From: Adineta steineri
Lineage: Eukaryota; Rotifera; Eurotatoria; Adinetida; Adinetidae
Length of the DNA stretch: 64,000 nucleotides
Direction: 5' to 3'
Assembly: GCA_905250115.1 (NCBI GenBank)
Contig: CAJNOI010000204.1
Coordinates: 62,001-126,000 of the forward strand
The notes below the pieces were generated by a model. That model did no database searches, had not been told where the DNA came from, and worked only from the letters and a program-made list of their open reading frames with translations. The position numbers and the translations under genes are program-made. Of the stretch, positions 1 through 12,300 are shown piece by piece (position 1 is the stretch's first letter; each line of letters starts with the position of its first letter).

Positions 1-355
1 TATCAACGATATAGATATTTCCACTAAGATCTACACTAATACCATCCACTAAAATAAATAAACTCCAAAAAAAATCTAAATATTGGTTATTAAAAGATAG
101 AATTACTGGTATAGAATTGATTCAGTTTATAACCAGAAGTGCCATTGATGATTGTTGTTCCAATAGTCGAATTTGAAAGAAAACGTTGCACGCGAAGATT
201 TCCAGTGTCTAGGACATAGAGAGTGCCATTCTGATCAACGAATGCGTCTTGCGGCTTGTTAAGATATGCAGCAGTGTTGTTTGACAAGCCTAAAGATGAG
301 CCAGCAATTGTTATTCCATCAGGTGACCAAGTCATGTTTGGACAAATAGTTTGAG
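1..355 (-). CDS. NHL-repeat protein, partial (two exons, runs off left edge)
   Basis: Exon 355..107 follows an acceptor (AG at 357-356) and ends at a GTAATT donor. A 58 bp intron (106..49) leads to exon 48..1, and the join keeps frame to give a second NHL blade (DGISVDLSGNIYIVD). The first exon starts with a Cys followed by a Trp five residues later (CPNMTW). It contains a typical NHL blade: a Pro, then FVDQNGTLYVLDTGNLRVQRF. The same C-x(4)-W entry sequence opens the NHL modules of the polycystin-like gene at 56.2-60.5 kb, so this is the same subfamily. NHL repeats form beta-propellers used for protein, glycan or RNA binding; the ligand is unknown. The signal-peptide exon expected upstream was not found, and the 3' end lies outside the window. 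Confidence 0.75.
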
Positions 356-2680
356 CTAGATATTCTTCAAGTAAAAATCTAAATCAAAATATCTGTTAGT
401 AGCATTCATTTATTAAAAGAGATATTACATACATTGTTAAAAATATAGTTATCAACCATAATTGTTTGAAATATAAGTTCAACATTGCAACTATTAGTTA
501 AATAATATAAAAAATCAAATAAATAATTTGTTTACATAAATTAAATAATAAGAGATACACTATTGAAATAATTGTTATGAAAACTATAATCGTGACAGAT
601 ACACCTTATTTACGATTAGTTTATCCAGGTACTCTATTATGACGGAAATTCATTTAAAAAACTTATTTTTTTTGTTTTATTCAAAGTTCTTAAATTGCAA
701 GTTATTATTTAACTTCTGGATGAATAATTAACTTAAAAATATTTCAAGTGACAATATCATATATTATGGAAAATAGCTCTTTTCTTTTTGTTACTATTAA
801 CTTTCAGTTAATGAGAAAATATATCATTAATATTCATCTCATTAACAAGCTAAAAATAAAAATAATATTTATGAAAGTCATGCATTCATAACATAAATAG
901 TCCCACCAGGGAACCACTCGAAGTGTTAACAAACTTTTTGCTAGAATATTTTTATGGGTCTCTGTTTTTCCGACAAAATCAAAGTTTCAGAATTTTTAGA
1001 CGAAGCATTGCCGAGATATAATATTTTTAGAATATCCATATATACAACAATATCCGTAAAAAATCGATATCTCAGTTAAATCTCATCTTGTGCCCATATT
1101 CTCTTAGACTTTTTCTAGTCTATATGATATGCCTGCGATGTTATTTGTTCATATCTATAGTATCTGTAAAAAAATATTAGTAAAATAAATGTTTACCTAC
1201 AATATTGCTTGAAAAGAATAGTCTTTTTTTTCTAAAAATATATGATGTGTATATTATTATTGCAACTTATTTTTATAGTCAGTATTCTTCAGTAATAAAC
1301 TGTCAAGAAGAAAAAACAATTTAATAGGTTTGTCCCTTGAAACAAACAAGGATAACTATTTGAATATTATTTTAATTTCATGCATCAAAGAAAACATTTA
1401 ATATATATCATGATTCTCTACTTCTCTTCAAGAGTAAAGTCAATCTTTATAGAAGCATATTACATTGATTTTATTATGAATTTTTTTAATTATTAATAGG
1501 ATGAGCCATTTTATAATATATAACAAGCCATAATTAATGATTTTATAATGAGAACATTGAAGGTGTAGGTAAAATGAAATATTCGCACTCGAAAAATAGC
1601 ATAGAAACTCCTAATTTATCTTCAGTGTCTTCTTTCACTCATATAATAGTGAATAAAACTACAAAGATATCGATTGTTTCTTTTCTATTATATAATCAAA
1701 ACAATCTGTTGCTAATAATAAAAGTTAGAGCTAGTTGTTTGAAAATTTATAAACTTTTTCCTCAGACTGATCTTAATAAAATATAGATAAAGTCTATTGC
1801 TATGATTTTTAAACTACAGAATAAAAACAAGATAATATAACAAAGACGACATGTTATATTTATTATAATATTTATCTATAGATGATGAAAAATATGTAGA
1901 ATTCTTGTTTTCTCCTTCTGTCTGTCGATAGATATTACGTGAATAAAAAAAATTGAATAAAAAACAATAAAGCGAAATTCTTGGATATAATCATTATGAA
2001 TTTGTTGATTATAAAGTTCGATAAGATAATGATATTTAACGCTTAATAAATTCTGATTATCATTCATTGACTTCTACAACGGTCTCTAATTTAGTCAATG
2101 ACCATTAATGACAAATAATTTTTTTAATAAATAAAAATGATTGAGAAATTCGAATAAAAAATTCATTTTCAAAAGAATGCTCATCATCTTCACAGTATGG
2201 ATGTGAATAAAGGGAAGACGTCCACCACACCCACATTCACCCTCAAGTTGATAAAAATCGTTTTTTTCTAACTATTCGATAACACTACAATTTTTTTAAG
2301 CGCAAATTTGCAAAGATTGAGTGCAGAATATCTTGATAGCTAGCTTGTGCATTACTCATTTAGTCGACACATTAGTAAAGGTCAAAGGGGGAAAAACGAA
2401 ACTTCATCTACTTCAAATATTTTATGAACTGATTTGAAGTAGGTTAAAGTATGACTAAAGTACAGGTAAAGTATGCAACCATGAAGCATCACTTTTCCTT
2501 CTCGGTAAATATGCTTTTGCCGTCATATTATTACCATGTGTCTGACAAATTCACGTTTTGTATTGCATTTTCTTTCTTGTTCTGTCGGTCATGACTGATG
2601 AGAAATATCATTAAATTTGTTACACATTGTCACGTACGAACTCTATAATAAATATTATATTTATACATTCAATGAAACAA
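356..2680. other. Intergenic, AT-rich
   Basis: No convincing coding exon on either strand. Open frames here are short, low-complexity and lack splice signals or domain-like composition. The first exon of the NHL gene at the left edge should lie in the first few hundred bases but could not be identified. A telomere-like patch sits at 2196-2250. Confidence 0.6.
2196..2250. repeat. Telomere-like dispersed patch
   Basis: A weak G-rich arm (tatggatgtgaataaaggg) is followed by a C-rich arm (ccacacccacattcaccctc) ending in CTCAAG. It is one member of the dispersed family described in the findings. Confidence 0.5.
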
Positions 2681-2681
2681 C

Positions 2682-2689
2682 TATAAAAG
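2682..2689 (+). promoter_or_regulatory. TATA box of the His-rich gene
   Basis: TATAAAAG lies 59 bases upstream of the ATG at 2748. That leaves room for a start site about 25-30 bases downstream of the box and a 5' leader of about 35 bases. It is the cleanest core promoter in the window. Confidence 0.6.
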
Positions 2690-2747
2690 GGTTCACTTAA
2701 ACAACTTCAATATCATATTTTATTACATTTCTTTTAAACAGTCGATC

Positions 2748-3008
2748 ATGATCAAACCAACTGGAATGGGCATTAATACGGGTTATCATTATAGTAATGT
2801 GGCTTTAAAAATGCAAAATTATATAAAGTATGGACCACTACATTACACCCTAATTTATCCGCGAAGAATAGCCCATCCGTTTCATCCTGAACACCATCAC
2901 TCACCTGCTCCACATCTCGGTATTCATCCCGAAGCTAGAGGCGTTCCTATGCTTAGACGTAAAAGATTTCCACCTGCGCATTGGCATCCGGCTCATATGT
3001 GGCTATGA
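2748..3008 (+). CDS. Small His/Pro-rich protein, 86 aa
   Basis: A single exon starting with ATG 66 bases downstream of a TATA box, with AATAAA at 3188-3193. No known family is recognised. The N-terminal half has Gly and Tyr (GMGINTGYHYSN). The C-terminal half is rich in His and Pro, with clusters HPFHPEHHHSP, HWHP and AHMW, ending in Trp-Leu. There is no signal peptide or membrane segment. Local base composition is clearly richer in G+C than the flanks, which supports coding. His clusters could bind Zn or Cu, but that is inference only. The stop codon overlaps the start of a second small frame (ATGA), described separately. Confidence 0.55.
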   Translation: MIKPTGMGINTGYHYSNVALKMQNYIKYGPLHYTLIYPRRIAHPFHPEHHHSPAPHLGIHPEARGVPMLRRKRFPPAHWHPAHMWL

Positions 3009-3139
3009 TGAACCATTGGTTGAGAAAATTGAGAAGGATAAACGAAAGTGGCTCTTTTGGTGATGCTGAAGTTTGTTCAATTGATGAAAGTTTCTTTTAT
3101 TTATCTGATGAATTTAAAAAGAAACACAAGAAATCATGA
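3005..3139 (+). CDS. Overlapping downstream small ORF, 44 aa
   Basis: The ATG at 3005 overlaps the TGA of the preceding frame (ATGA), so the two frames share bases. The product is 44 residues, with an acidic, Ser-rich middle and a basic Lys-rich tail (EFKKKHKKS). It lies between the first stop and the AATAAA at 3188, so it would be on the same transcript. It may be a second cistron read by termination-reinitiation, the true C-terminus after a frameshift or sequencing error, or untranslated. Confidence 0.25.
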   Translation: MMNHWLRKLRRINESGSFGDAEVCSIDESFFYLSDEFKKKHKKS

Positions 3140-3435
3140 GTTTTCTTTCTTTTTTCTAATGTGTTATTTTTTTTATCTTTTTATTATAATAAACTGAAAT
3201 GATCATATGTCATATTTCATAGAAGGAAAAAAATCATTCAATTATCTTTTTATCAACTTTTTTGTCATTGTAAGACATTGTGGAAGACTCGAATCACATT
3301 AATGCATATTTTCAATTCGTTTATGATCAATTTGATATTGTCTCCAGTTCGACTGCGATCATGTTTTACTCAATTAAAGATACTTAATTCTGCTCATATC
3401 AAATCGAAGGATCTGACCAATATTTTACTTCTTTT

Positions 3436-3513
3436 CAGGTGTAGGTATGATTGTGGTCTGGATGTTTATAGTTTATTAATCAAATAATACAAGCACACCC
3501 ACACTCACCCTTC
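3436..3513. repeat. Telomere-like inverted pair
   Basis: A G-rich arm (aggtgtaggtatgattgtgg) and a C-rich arm (gcacacccacactcaccc) flank about 35 bases of unrelated sequence. It lies between the His-rich gene and the 3' end of the TRIM-like NHL gene, that is, at a convergent gene border. Confidence 0.5.
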
Positions 3514-3582
3514 GACTTTTTCATTCATTTTCAATAATAAAACTTTTTTTATTCTTTTATTTTTATTTCTCAATTTTTTATT

Positions 3583-5269
3583 TTACAAAACTATTTCAAA
3601 TTTTTGAATTCGATGATTGTCACGATCAGCAACATAAAGATTTCTTTCGTCATCAAAATATAAACCACTGGGATGATTCAATTGATTCAATTGATTCAAT
3701 TGATTTCCTTCACCATTTCCACCAACAACAATTTCACCGTCTTCTTTTCCTTCACACCAACGCATTACTCGATGATTCCAACAATCTGCTACATAGATTT
3801 GACCCAAATCATCAACAAATAGTCCTTCTGGATAATGCAATTGATTAAGATTTCTACCTTGACCATTTCCTCCAGCGACAATAGTTCCTTCTTTTGCATC
3901 TTTTCTCCATTTCATTACACGATTATTGTCGTGATCTGATATATAAACAGATTGATCTTCATCAACAAAGATAGAGGTAGGATCATTGAGTTGATTGAGT
4001 TGATTTCCTTTTCCATTTCCACCTGCCACTACAACTCCTTCATTGTTGTATTCTTCCATTTTCCATCGTCTCACTTCATTTCTCGCCCAATCGGAAACAT
4101 AAAAAAATCCATTTTTATCCATTGTTAATCGAGAACAGTCAATGTTGTCAATAAGAATTTGTTGATTTTGATTCATCCATCGAATCACTTGGTTGTCCCA
4201 GAAGTGAGCAGTGATGATGGAATGATTTTGTTGATCAACAATCATACCTGTTGGTCGATACAATTGATCTATTTGGTTTCGTCCTGCGATGATTTGTCCT
4301 TCTTTTGCGTTATATTTCCATTCAACAATACGATTATTTCCATAATCAGCAATGATAATATTTTTCTTTTTATCAATAAAGATTTCATAAGGGAAAAAGA
4401 GTTGATTTAATTGTTGCCCTTGTCCATTTCCACCAGCCACAACGATGGCATTTTGTTTCCATTTGTTAAATTTTGATTCTAGAAGATGATGAAAACAAAA
4501 TATTTTAATAAAAAAAAGGATTAATCTCGACCGAAATTTTGATTTTTTTTTAATATTCCATTTATTATATAAAGATGACAATCTGTTTGATTTTAATTTA
4601 GAATTTTAATATGATTACTTGTAAATACATTTCTTATAAAATATATTTTGAATATTTTTTTATTTTCTTCATTATTTGTATTATAGTTGTTTAATATTAT
4701 TTCATAACAAATGAGAATTATCCATTATGAAAATGATTTGATAAAATCTTACCTCTTGATGAAATAATTGAAATTTCATTAATAAATGATTGTGAATCTT
4801 CTTTAATAAAAATCTTTGATGGATTATTTAATTCTTGTGTAATTTCTATCAATTGATTTCTTAAATAAATTAAATTTATTTCATTAGATTCATTTTCATG
4901 ATGAATTTGTTTTATTTGTTGAGATAAATCATTAAATTTCTTTTCAATATCATTTAAGAATGTTGGTAAATATCCCATAGCAATTTTTCTACATTGTTGT
5001 GCTTTTTGTTGAATTACTGCAATTGACTTTGCTTCCCATTCATCAATTTGTTTGATTAATAAATCATTTTGTGGATTCTGTTTTTGTTCATTAATTCTTT
5101 GTTTAAATTCATTATATTCATTGGTAATAAGATTTAGTTCATCACTTAATATTCGTTGGTATTCTGTTAAATCCATGAGACAGAATTCTTTTGAACATCC
5201 TTTACAAGGGTATGTTATTTTTTCTTTATTACAAGTAAAACATTGTGTCTTATTATTTGCCATTGCCAT
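3583..5269 (-). CDS. TRIM-like B-box/coiled-coil/NHL protein, 470 aa
   Basis: Exon 1 is 5269..4753 (172 codons plus one base, donor GTAAGA). Exon 2 is 4478..3583, after acceptor TTCTAG. The 274 bp intron is phase 1 and the join restores a Glu codon. Residues 9-30 hold a B-box-like zinc motif (CFTC, then CKGC, then C). Residues 35-165 are a long charged coiled coil. From about 180 on there are five or six NHL blades, each opening with VVAGGNGxG and containing a D-x-x-x-NxIYVAD-like core and an NHRVxxW edge. Proteins of this layout act as cytoplasmic scaffolds or E3-like factors, but no RING is present, so ligase activity is doubtful. The membrane-like stretch just upstream of exon 2 in the same frame is intronic. 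Confidence 0.8.
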
Positions 5270-6186
5270 GTCTTTGAATATAAATTTATCAATAAAATGA
5301 ATAATTTCCTTATCGACTTATTTAGATATTGTGATAGATAACGATCCATCACTATCTCTTACATAGTCTTGGCCGAACATGCCCGCCGTGCATATACATA
5401 TACATCAGTCACTTCTTATTGTTATACCTTTCTTTTCTGATTCCTTCTGTAGCTTGATCGTGCAATTTTCCCTATTTGTTCCTCTCCATTTGACCTTTGT
5501 TCCCTCGTATGCATATCAAGGCGGCGAATCGATGAAATGATGGGCGTTGCGTAACATAGCATTGTTGTATAACAGTAGGACCGAAGAGGGTGCAGATGTG
5601 GGTGTTTATGATTTATTGACCGAATACGACAAGCACACCCATAGACTCGGTTAGTGCATTATTTCTAACATCCTTTTTCTTGTGAATGAGACAAAAAAGA
5701 GAAGACTTCGAGTTGCTAAAAAATCTTTAAGTTTGTATACGTTTTCAACAACAACGTGTATGTATATACATAATAAACAAACATGTCCATCCTGTTCAAA
5801 TCAGAGCTTTGTTTTGTAGAACTAAATTACATATGTATATCTTAAGAAAAATAAATTTTTCTTCTTCTTTTCGTCTGATAAGTTTTTGTAATTTTATGAT
5901 ATTCTCATCTTTAACTGAAAACTAAATATATTGAAATAAATTGTAAAATAGAAAGAAATCAAATATTGTTTTACTCCTTATATCTTATAAAGGAGAAATC
6001 TCAGGTTTTAATGAAAAACAGTTTATACAAAAAACATTGATATCAGATAATGAATTTTTTTTCTGATAATGTTTTTATGCACAATTTTCATCATCTGAAA
6101 CTATGAGTCATTGATTATATTTTAGTTTTAAAATATTTAAGCGAAATTAAACAGATGATAAAATATCAAGTTAATATAGCATGAGT
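5270..6186. other. Intergenic
   Basis: No exon recognised. Contains a telomere-like pair at 5585-5650 (gggtgcagatgtgggtgt, then caagcacaccca) and AT-rich sequence. The promoter of the TRIM-like NHL gene should lie at its left end. Confidence 0.5.
5585..5650. repeat. Telomere-like inverted pair
   Basis: The G-rich arm at 5587-5604 and C-rich arm at 5630-5641 are separated by about 25 bases. Same dispersed family as at 2196 and 41366. Confidence 0.45.
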
Positions 6187-7122
6187 TCATTGAAATGCAC
6201 TGGCGTTCTCTTTTATCCAGTCTTCGACTGTGCGTAATGGTCGATTGATAAGAAGAGCAATCTGTAGAATAGTACTCATACATTTCTCTGTCATTTGATA
6301 GGATACAAAATTAAAGGCGAGTGAATGAGACATGCCAAAACCAATGCATGTCTTATAGAAATCTTCCATTGATTTTTGTTCATATGTAATAGGTCTACCA
6401 AGAACTTTGGAGAAGAGAGCGGCTCGCTGTTCATTACTTAGGTTATCAGCACCCATTTCATAGATGTTGCGATCATGTTTTTCAATGGATTCACTGAGAA
6501 TAGCAACAGCACAATCAGAGATATCTGTCAATAAAAAAGAACATATACATAACATTTGTTTCTCTGAAGTCTTAATAGTTATGGCGTACGTCAAAGATTA
6601 TTTCTCTACTTACCTTTTGTATCAATCCAAATCATTGTATTCCAAGGATATGCGCATGAGACCAGTTTATTCGAATGTTTAACATGATGCATGTCTAATC
6701 GAAAGTGATTATCCATGAACGATCCAGGACGAAGTACAACGAGCGATCGTTGTTCCGGATTTGAATCAGCAAGTGCCCAAAGTTTTTCTTCTGCTGTTGT
6801 ATGTGCATATCCAATTAATCCTTGCTTACCCTTCTAACTAACACTGATGGAAGAAAGATCAACTATTTGACGAACACCTTGTTCGAAAGCAATCTTGCTA
6901 AAAGTTTCTTTGATTTGCCATAAGAATGTTGGTTTATCATCATTTGAACGAGCAAAAAGAAGAAAAAGACGTCAAGCTCATCTTTGAATAAATCTTTGGC
7001 TTTTTATTCGTCACGAACGTAGGCTGTCGTGTCAATATTTTTTTAACTAGACCACGAACAACACCATTACCAATATTTCCATTTGCTCCGATTACAAATA
7101 CACGCTCCTTGATTGACGATAT
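6187..7122 (-). pseudogene. NmrA-like NAD(P)-binding protein pseudogene
   Basis: The N-terminus reads SIKERVFVIGANGNIGNGVV, a Rossmann GxxGxxG dinucleotide loop of the atypical short-chain dehydrogenase/NmrA family. The frame is then broken. A base is missing in an A-run near 7035-7046, there is an in-frame TAA at 7006-7004, and the frame shifts again near 6965 with about 20 residues apparently lost. A TAG follows at 6836-6834. The remainder (SNPEQRSLVVLRPGSFMDN, then an 89 bp intron at 6613..6525, then the C-terminal substrate domain with GRPITYEQ) is still recognisable. The splice sites are intact, so decay looks recent. Functional paralogues of this family reduce or sense NAD(P)-linked substrates; this copy cannot encode the full protein. 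Confidence 0.75.
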
Positions 7123-7445
7123 TTGAGTAATAATAATTAAAAAAAAGTGATTTGCGTGACTATTTATTCATCGCAACAGATATCGAAGGTAAATAACGCC
7201 ACGTGTGTTACAAAAGTACGATAGAGAACGGTACGTACGTTATTAGCTACGATGAATAATCAATCGCATAAAGTAACGTCATAATTTTGAGAGTGTGGAG
7301 GATTAACTTAATATTCATATCCACACCATCAAGTTTTTATTTAACAAGTACAATTTTTGTAGGTAAATTACAAGAATGAGAAGAAAAATAAAATAAAATA
7401 AAATATCTTTTTATTTTTTCTGTAATCTTATTGACAATATATACA

Positions 7446-7729
7446 TTAAAATTCATCGTCATTTGTTGAACGAACTGTATTATTTTGATTTGATTTCTTC
7501 GATGAACGGATAGCTTTTGCAATCAATGCTCCGGCTGGATTGGCTGCCATGAATGCTCCTTGTGCCATTCGTTTTCCTTTTGAGTCACAACTGTCATTGT
7601 GTTCATTGTTTTCAGCTTTGTCTGATTTGGAATAAGCTAAAGAATGTAATCTTTTAGATATTTTTTTTTGAAACAAATGAATTATTACTTACAAGTTGGT
7701 TCATTATTCTTACTACTTCCGTTTCCCAT
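7446..7729 (-). CDS. Small predicted N-myristoylated protein, 75 aa
   Basis: Exon 1 is 7729..7693 (12 codons plus one base, donor GTAAGT) and exon 2 is 7636..7446, joined over a 56 bp intron with frame kept. The protein opens MGNGSSKNNEPT. This fits the N-myristoyltransferase consensus (Gly2, small residue at 6, Lys at 7) and is followed by basic residues that could help membrane attachment. The body is hydrophilic except for an Ala/Gly-rich helix (QGAFMAANPAGALIAKAI), and it ends in an acidic NDDEF tail. I do not recognise the family. A role as a membrane-anchored adaptor is inference. Confidence 0.6.
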
Positions 7730-9330
7730 TTAATATCAGTAATAGATTTAAAATTCTAGAAAAAAAAATTCTATATAATGAGTTGACTGTTATATTGTGT
7801 CGTATTTATAGATGTTTTCTAAGGACAAAAAATGTTCTACTTGTAGTGAGATGAAAATAACTTTTAGACGTCATCCAATGAATATGTTTACGTCAGTAAA
7901 GAAGAGAAAAAAAAGCGTGTTTGACGAAGAAGATGGCGTTTGAAGGAAAGAAAAAAAAATATAAACTACGTAAAAAAAATGAGTCATTAAAGCCTATTAA
8001 CAATTATGTTTCAAAAGAAAAAAACATGATCTAGTCACAAAGTAATTATTTTTTTTAAATATTAATGGTTTGTCGCAGTTATTAAAACTTTATTTTCAAT
8101 CCAGGGTATAATATCGTTCACAATATCTTTACGTATTCTTCACATCCTTAAGAAAAATTTAATAAATTCTGTTATTTTAAATAGTACCGAGTCTTCTTTT
8201 ATTTATACATTTAACATAATTCATTCGAAATGATCAAGATTTTATCTACTCTTCATATATAAAGATACATGTATTTTATTGAATCATAAAACCATGATAT
8301 AAATATTGTTTTATGTCGCCTATTGTGTATCGGATCTGTTGACATATAGATAAGATATATTGTTTTCATTGTTTTAGCTAAATAAAGATATAACTAAGTA
8401 TACAGAAAAAATGAGAATGATTAATATATATATATATTTTAATTAAACTTTATTATCCTTACTAGTTGATATTTATATATATGTAAACGCAAATAATTAT
8501 GTTTTATTTAATTGAATATAGAGCGTTACAAAAATATTTTCTAACTATCTTTCTACGAGTGTTACAGCAAAAAAATATTTTTTTGCATTTCTATTTTTTT
8601 TACAAACTAACAAGTAATAAAAAATTTCTCTGTTGAAGTTTGTTGTCATGATATCAATCTATATATGAAATACAACATCGCTCGTAACTAAGAGTAGAGT
8701 TATTCAAATTGTTTCATATTACAGTAAAAGACAAATAATTACAATAATTGAATATGGTTATTTATTAGTCATCCACACTCAATTTTATCATCATCTTTGT
8801 GATTTGCCGATAAGATTGCTCAGAATATTTGAAAATAATATATGTATACTTTATTGAGAAAAAAAAAANNNNNNNNNNNNNNNNNNNNNNNNNNNNNNNN
8901 NNNNNNNNNNNNNNNNNNNNNNNNNNNNNNNNNNNNNNNNNNNNNNNNNNNNNNNNNNNNNNNNNNNNTCTAAAAACCATTAAAAGTGGTGATCGAATTT
9001 GGGCGGGGTGCTCTACTGTATAGAAAATTATAAGATTTGTCAAAAAATTTAATCATCTTTATTCTTTAATATATTATTAGATATATTTCTTATCGAAAAA
9101 GAAACTAAAATAAAAAATTCAAACGTTAACATCTTTAAATAAAACACATAAAACTAACTAAATCAAAAAAATATTCACTAAATTGATTATTAATAGAGTA
9201 TAAATATTTTGTTAAAAGTTTTTTCATTTGTCAGCTACTTATATTAAAAAGCAGTTTGTAAAGGTGCAGCACTACAAAATCAAACAAAAATAATTTTTAA
9301 TATTTATCTTTTTTTTTAATAAATTTCAAT
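7730..9330. other. Intergenic with assembly gap
   Basis: Very AT-rich sequence without recognisable exons, interrupted by the run of N at 8869-8968. Confidence 0.5.
8869..8968. other. Assembly gap (100 N)
   Basis: Exactly 100 N, the usual placeholder for a scaffold gap of unknown size. The left edge is a poly-A run. Distances and synteny across it are not reliable. Confidence 0.99.
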
Positions 9331-12300
9331 TTACCGTCGTGCAAAATAAATGAAACTACCAGCAGCCGCTGAGCCTGTTGTTAATACACCAACTCCTAAA
9401 CCTAAGCCTAAACCTAATTTCAAACGAAAATTTTCAGCTTGAAGATCTTTAATAGAATTTGTTAATGATAACTTTTCAATTTCATCTGATGAGTCTGTTG
9501 TTGTTGTTGTTGTTATTGTTGTGGTTCTTGTTTGTGTAGTAGTATTTGTATTTATAGTTGTTGATACATACGGGAATGTTGCTGTTGTATTTATCCAACA
9601 ATCCCAATACAAACATACTGGCAAACAAGTTGTCGTTGTAGTTGATGTTGTTGCTAAAAATTATATTTTATCAGTTAATAATAAGCATTATTGTTATTTA
9701 TATAATATAGAGATTGTTCTTAATTTAAAAGTTTGCCTTTTTTTGCTACTATAATATTATTCTATGTTAAAAATATTTAAACTTCACACACTGTTATAAT
9801 TAATGCACTTCCATTTCCATTTTTCTTAACTTTAAGTTATTTCTAAAATGATCTTTTCGTCTTTTTCTTACTTGTTGTTGTAGTCGTTGATGTAGTAGTA
9901 GAAGTAGAAGTTGTTGATGTTGATGTTGAACTTGAAGTAGTCGACGTTGAAGTACTACTTGTGGAAGTACTACTAGTTGAAGTAGTAGTTGACGTAGTAC
10001 TTGTAGAAGTACTTGAAGTTGAACTTGTACTTGTTGTTGCGGTTGTTGTTGTGGATGTTGAACTTGTTGTAACACTCGTTGTAGTTGATGTACTACTAGT
10101 ACTCGTAGAAGTACTACTTGTGGTACTACTTGTACTTGAAGTACTGGTAGTTGCAGTCGTCGTTGTCGAGGTTGTACTGGTGGTACTAGTAGTAGTTGTA
10201 GTACTTGTCGAACTTGTACTAGTAGTACTGGTTGTGGCCGACGTGCTTGTAGTACTTGTTGTCGCTGTAGTACTAGTAGAAGTTGTACTAGTGGTGCTAG
10301 TTGTTACTGTCGTAGTTGTTGACGTTGTACTTGTAGTGCTTACTGTCGACGTTGTACTAGTGGAGGTTGTACTTGTAGTGCTTGTTGTCTGACTTGTTGT
10401 TGTTGAGGTTATGCTTGTAGTACTTGTTGTTGCCGTTGTAGTTGTGGAAGTTGTACTAGTAGTACTGGTTGTCACTGTTGTAGTCGTAGAGGTTGTGGTT
10501 GTAGTACTTGTTGTTCCGCTAGTTGTTGTTGTTGTTGAGGTTGTACTTGTGGTTGTTGTAGTTGTAATACTAGTTGTTGCTGTTGTGCTTGTAGTACTTG
10601 TACTAGTAGTACTAGTTGTTGCTGTTGTAGTTGTGGAGATTGTACTTGTAGTACTTGTTGTTCCTGTCGTAGTTGTCGAAGTTGTACTTGTAGTGCTTGC
10701 TGTTGCTGTCGAAGTTGTACTAGTGGTACTGGTTGTACTTGTTGTTAAGCTAGTTGTTGTGGAAGTCGTAGTACTAGTTGTTACTGTTGTAGTTGTCGAG
10801 GTTGTACTCGTAGTGCTTGTTGTTCCTGTTGTCACTGTTGTAGTTGTTGAAGTCGTGCTTGTAGTACTTGTTGTTGCCGTCGTAATTGTTGAGGTTGTAC
10901 TACTAGTGCTTGTCGTTCCTGTTGTACTAGTTGTCACTGTTGTAGTTGTTGATGTTGTGCTTGTAGTACTTGTTGTTGCCGTCGAAGTTGTACTAGTAGT
11001 ACTAGTTGTTGCTGTCGTAGTTGTTGAGGTTGTACTTGTGGTGCTTGTTGTTCCTGTCGTAGTTGTCGAAGTTGTACTAGTTGTTATTGTTGTAGTTGTC
11101 GATGTTGTACTTGTAGAGCTAGTTGTTGCTGTCGTAATTGTAGTAGTGGTACTAGTAGTGCTGGCTGTCGTTGTCGTGGTTGTGCTTGTAGTGCTCGTTG
11201 TCGATGTCGTACTAGTAGATGTTTTACTAGTAGTACTGGTAGTTTCAGTCGTAGTTGTTGACGTTGTGCTGGTAGTGCTTGTTGTTGCCGTTGTAGTTGT
11301 TGAAGATGTGCTAGTAGTGGTAGTTGTCGCTGTCGTAGTTGTCGAGGTTGAGCTTGTAGTACTGGTTGTCACCGTTGTACTAGTGGAGGTTGTGCTTGTA
11401 GTACTAGTAGACGCTGTCGTACTCGTAGTACTGGTTGTAGCTGTTGTAGTCGTGGAAGTTGCACTCGTGGTAGTGGTTGTCGCTGTGGAAGTTGTACTAG
11501 TGGTACTGGTTGTACTTGTAGTACTTGTTGTAAAACTAGTTGTTGTTGTTGAGGATGTAGTCGTAGTACTAGTTGTTACTGTTGTAGTTGTCGAGCTTGT
11601 GCTAGTAGTACTAGTTGTTGCTGTTGTAGTTGTAGACGTTGTAGTTGTAGTGCTGGTTGTTGCTGTCGTAGTTGTGGAGGTTGTACTAGTCGTACTGGTT
11701 GTTGCGCTTGTTGTTGTTGATGTGCTGCTTGTACTTGTCGAAGTACTGCTTGTAGACGTGCTAGTAGTTGTTGCTAAAATATGAACAAAATCGATAATGT
11801 ATTAATTTTGAATAGTGATGAAAAGTTATATATTTTACTCGATGTTGAAGTTGAAGTTGTAGTTGATGATGTGGTTGTTGCTAGTTAATAAGTAAAAAAG
11901 AAATAATTGAATTTAAACTATTTCTGATGATCAAAATCTTAAGTTCTAGAGTGAAATTCAGAAAATATTTAGCTATATTCGTTTATTAAGCTTTTTAATA
12001 TTGAGCACGTTTTTGAATATATAGTAATTCATAGGATATTTGATTGAGATCAAATTACATTCTAGTTAAGGAAATATTATTCAGATACAACGTTAGTAAT
12101 CTCATTAAGGCTAATATCGCGCATTGATGCTCATTTTTTATGATAATACTCTGACAAGTTTTTACTAAATGGAAAAGACTAAAAGTTATTGCTAGTTCTT
12201 GAAGAGATGTTTATATAATATATTTATTTATTATGTATCAAACATATTTAATTAATCAATGATAGACAAAATTTTGTTATATATGAGCATAAACTAAAAG

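Noticed and set aside
1574..1786. 70-codon plus-strand frame in the left intergenic region
   Set aside because: Low-complexity composition, no splice or promoter signals, and expected by chance in AT-rich DNA.
3278..3487. 69-codon plus-strand frame
   Set aside because: No domain, no start context, and it ends inside a telomere-like pair.
4479..4581. Apparent membrane anchor at the start of the NHL open frame
   Set aside because: Lies in the intron. The acceptor at 4480-4479 and the matching phase with the B-box exon show that the NHL exon begins at 4478.
9800..10075. Gln/Leu-rich minus frame (QQVQVQLQVLLQ)
   Set aside because: Frame-shifted reading of the same repeat array.
10411..11784. 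457-codon Val-rich plus-strand frame
   Set aside because: Exact complement of the Thr/Ser repeat exon. ACN/AGT codons on one strand give GTN/ACT on the other, so the frame is open by composition only.
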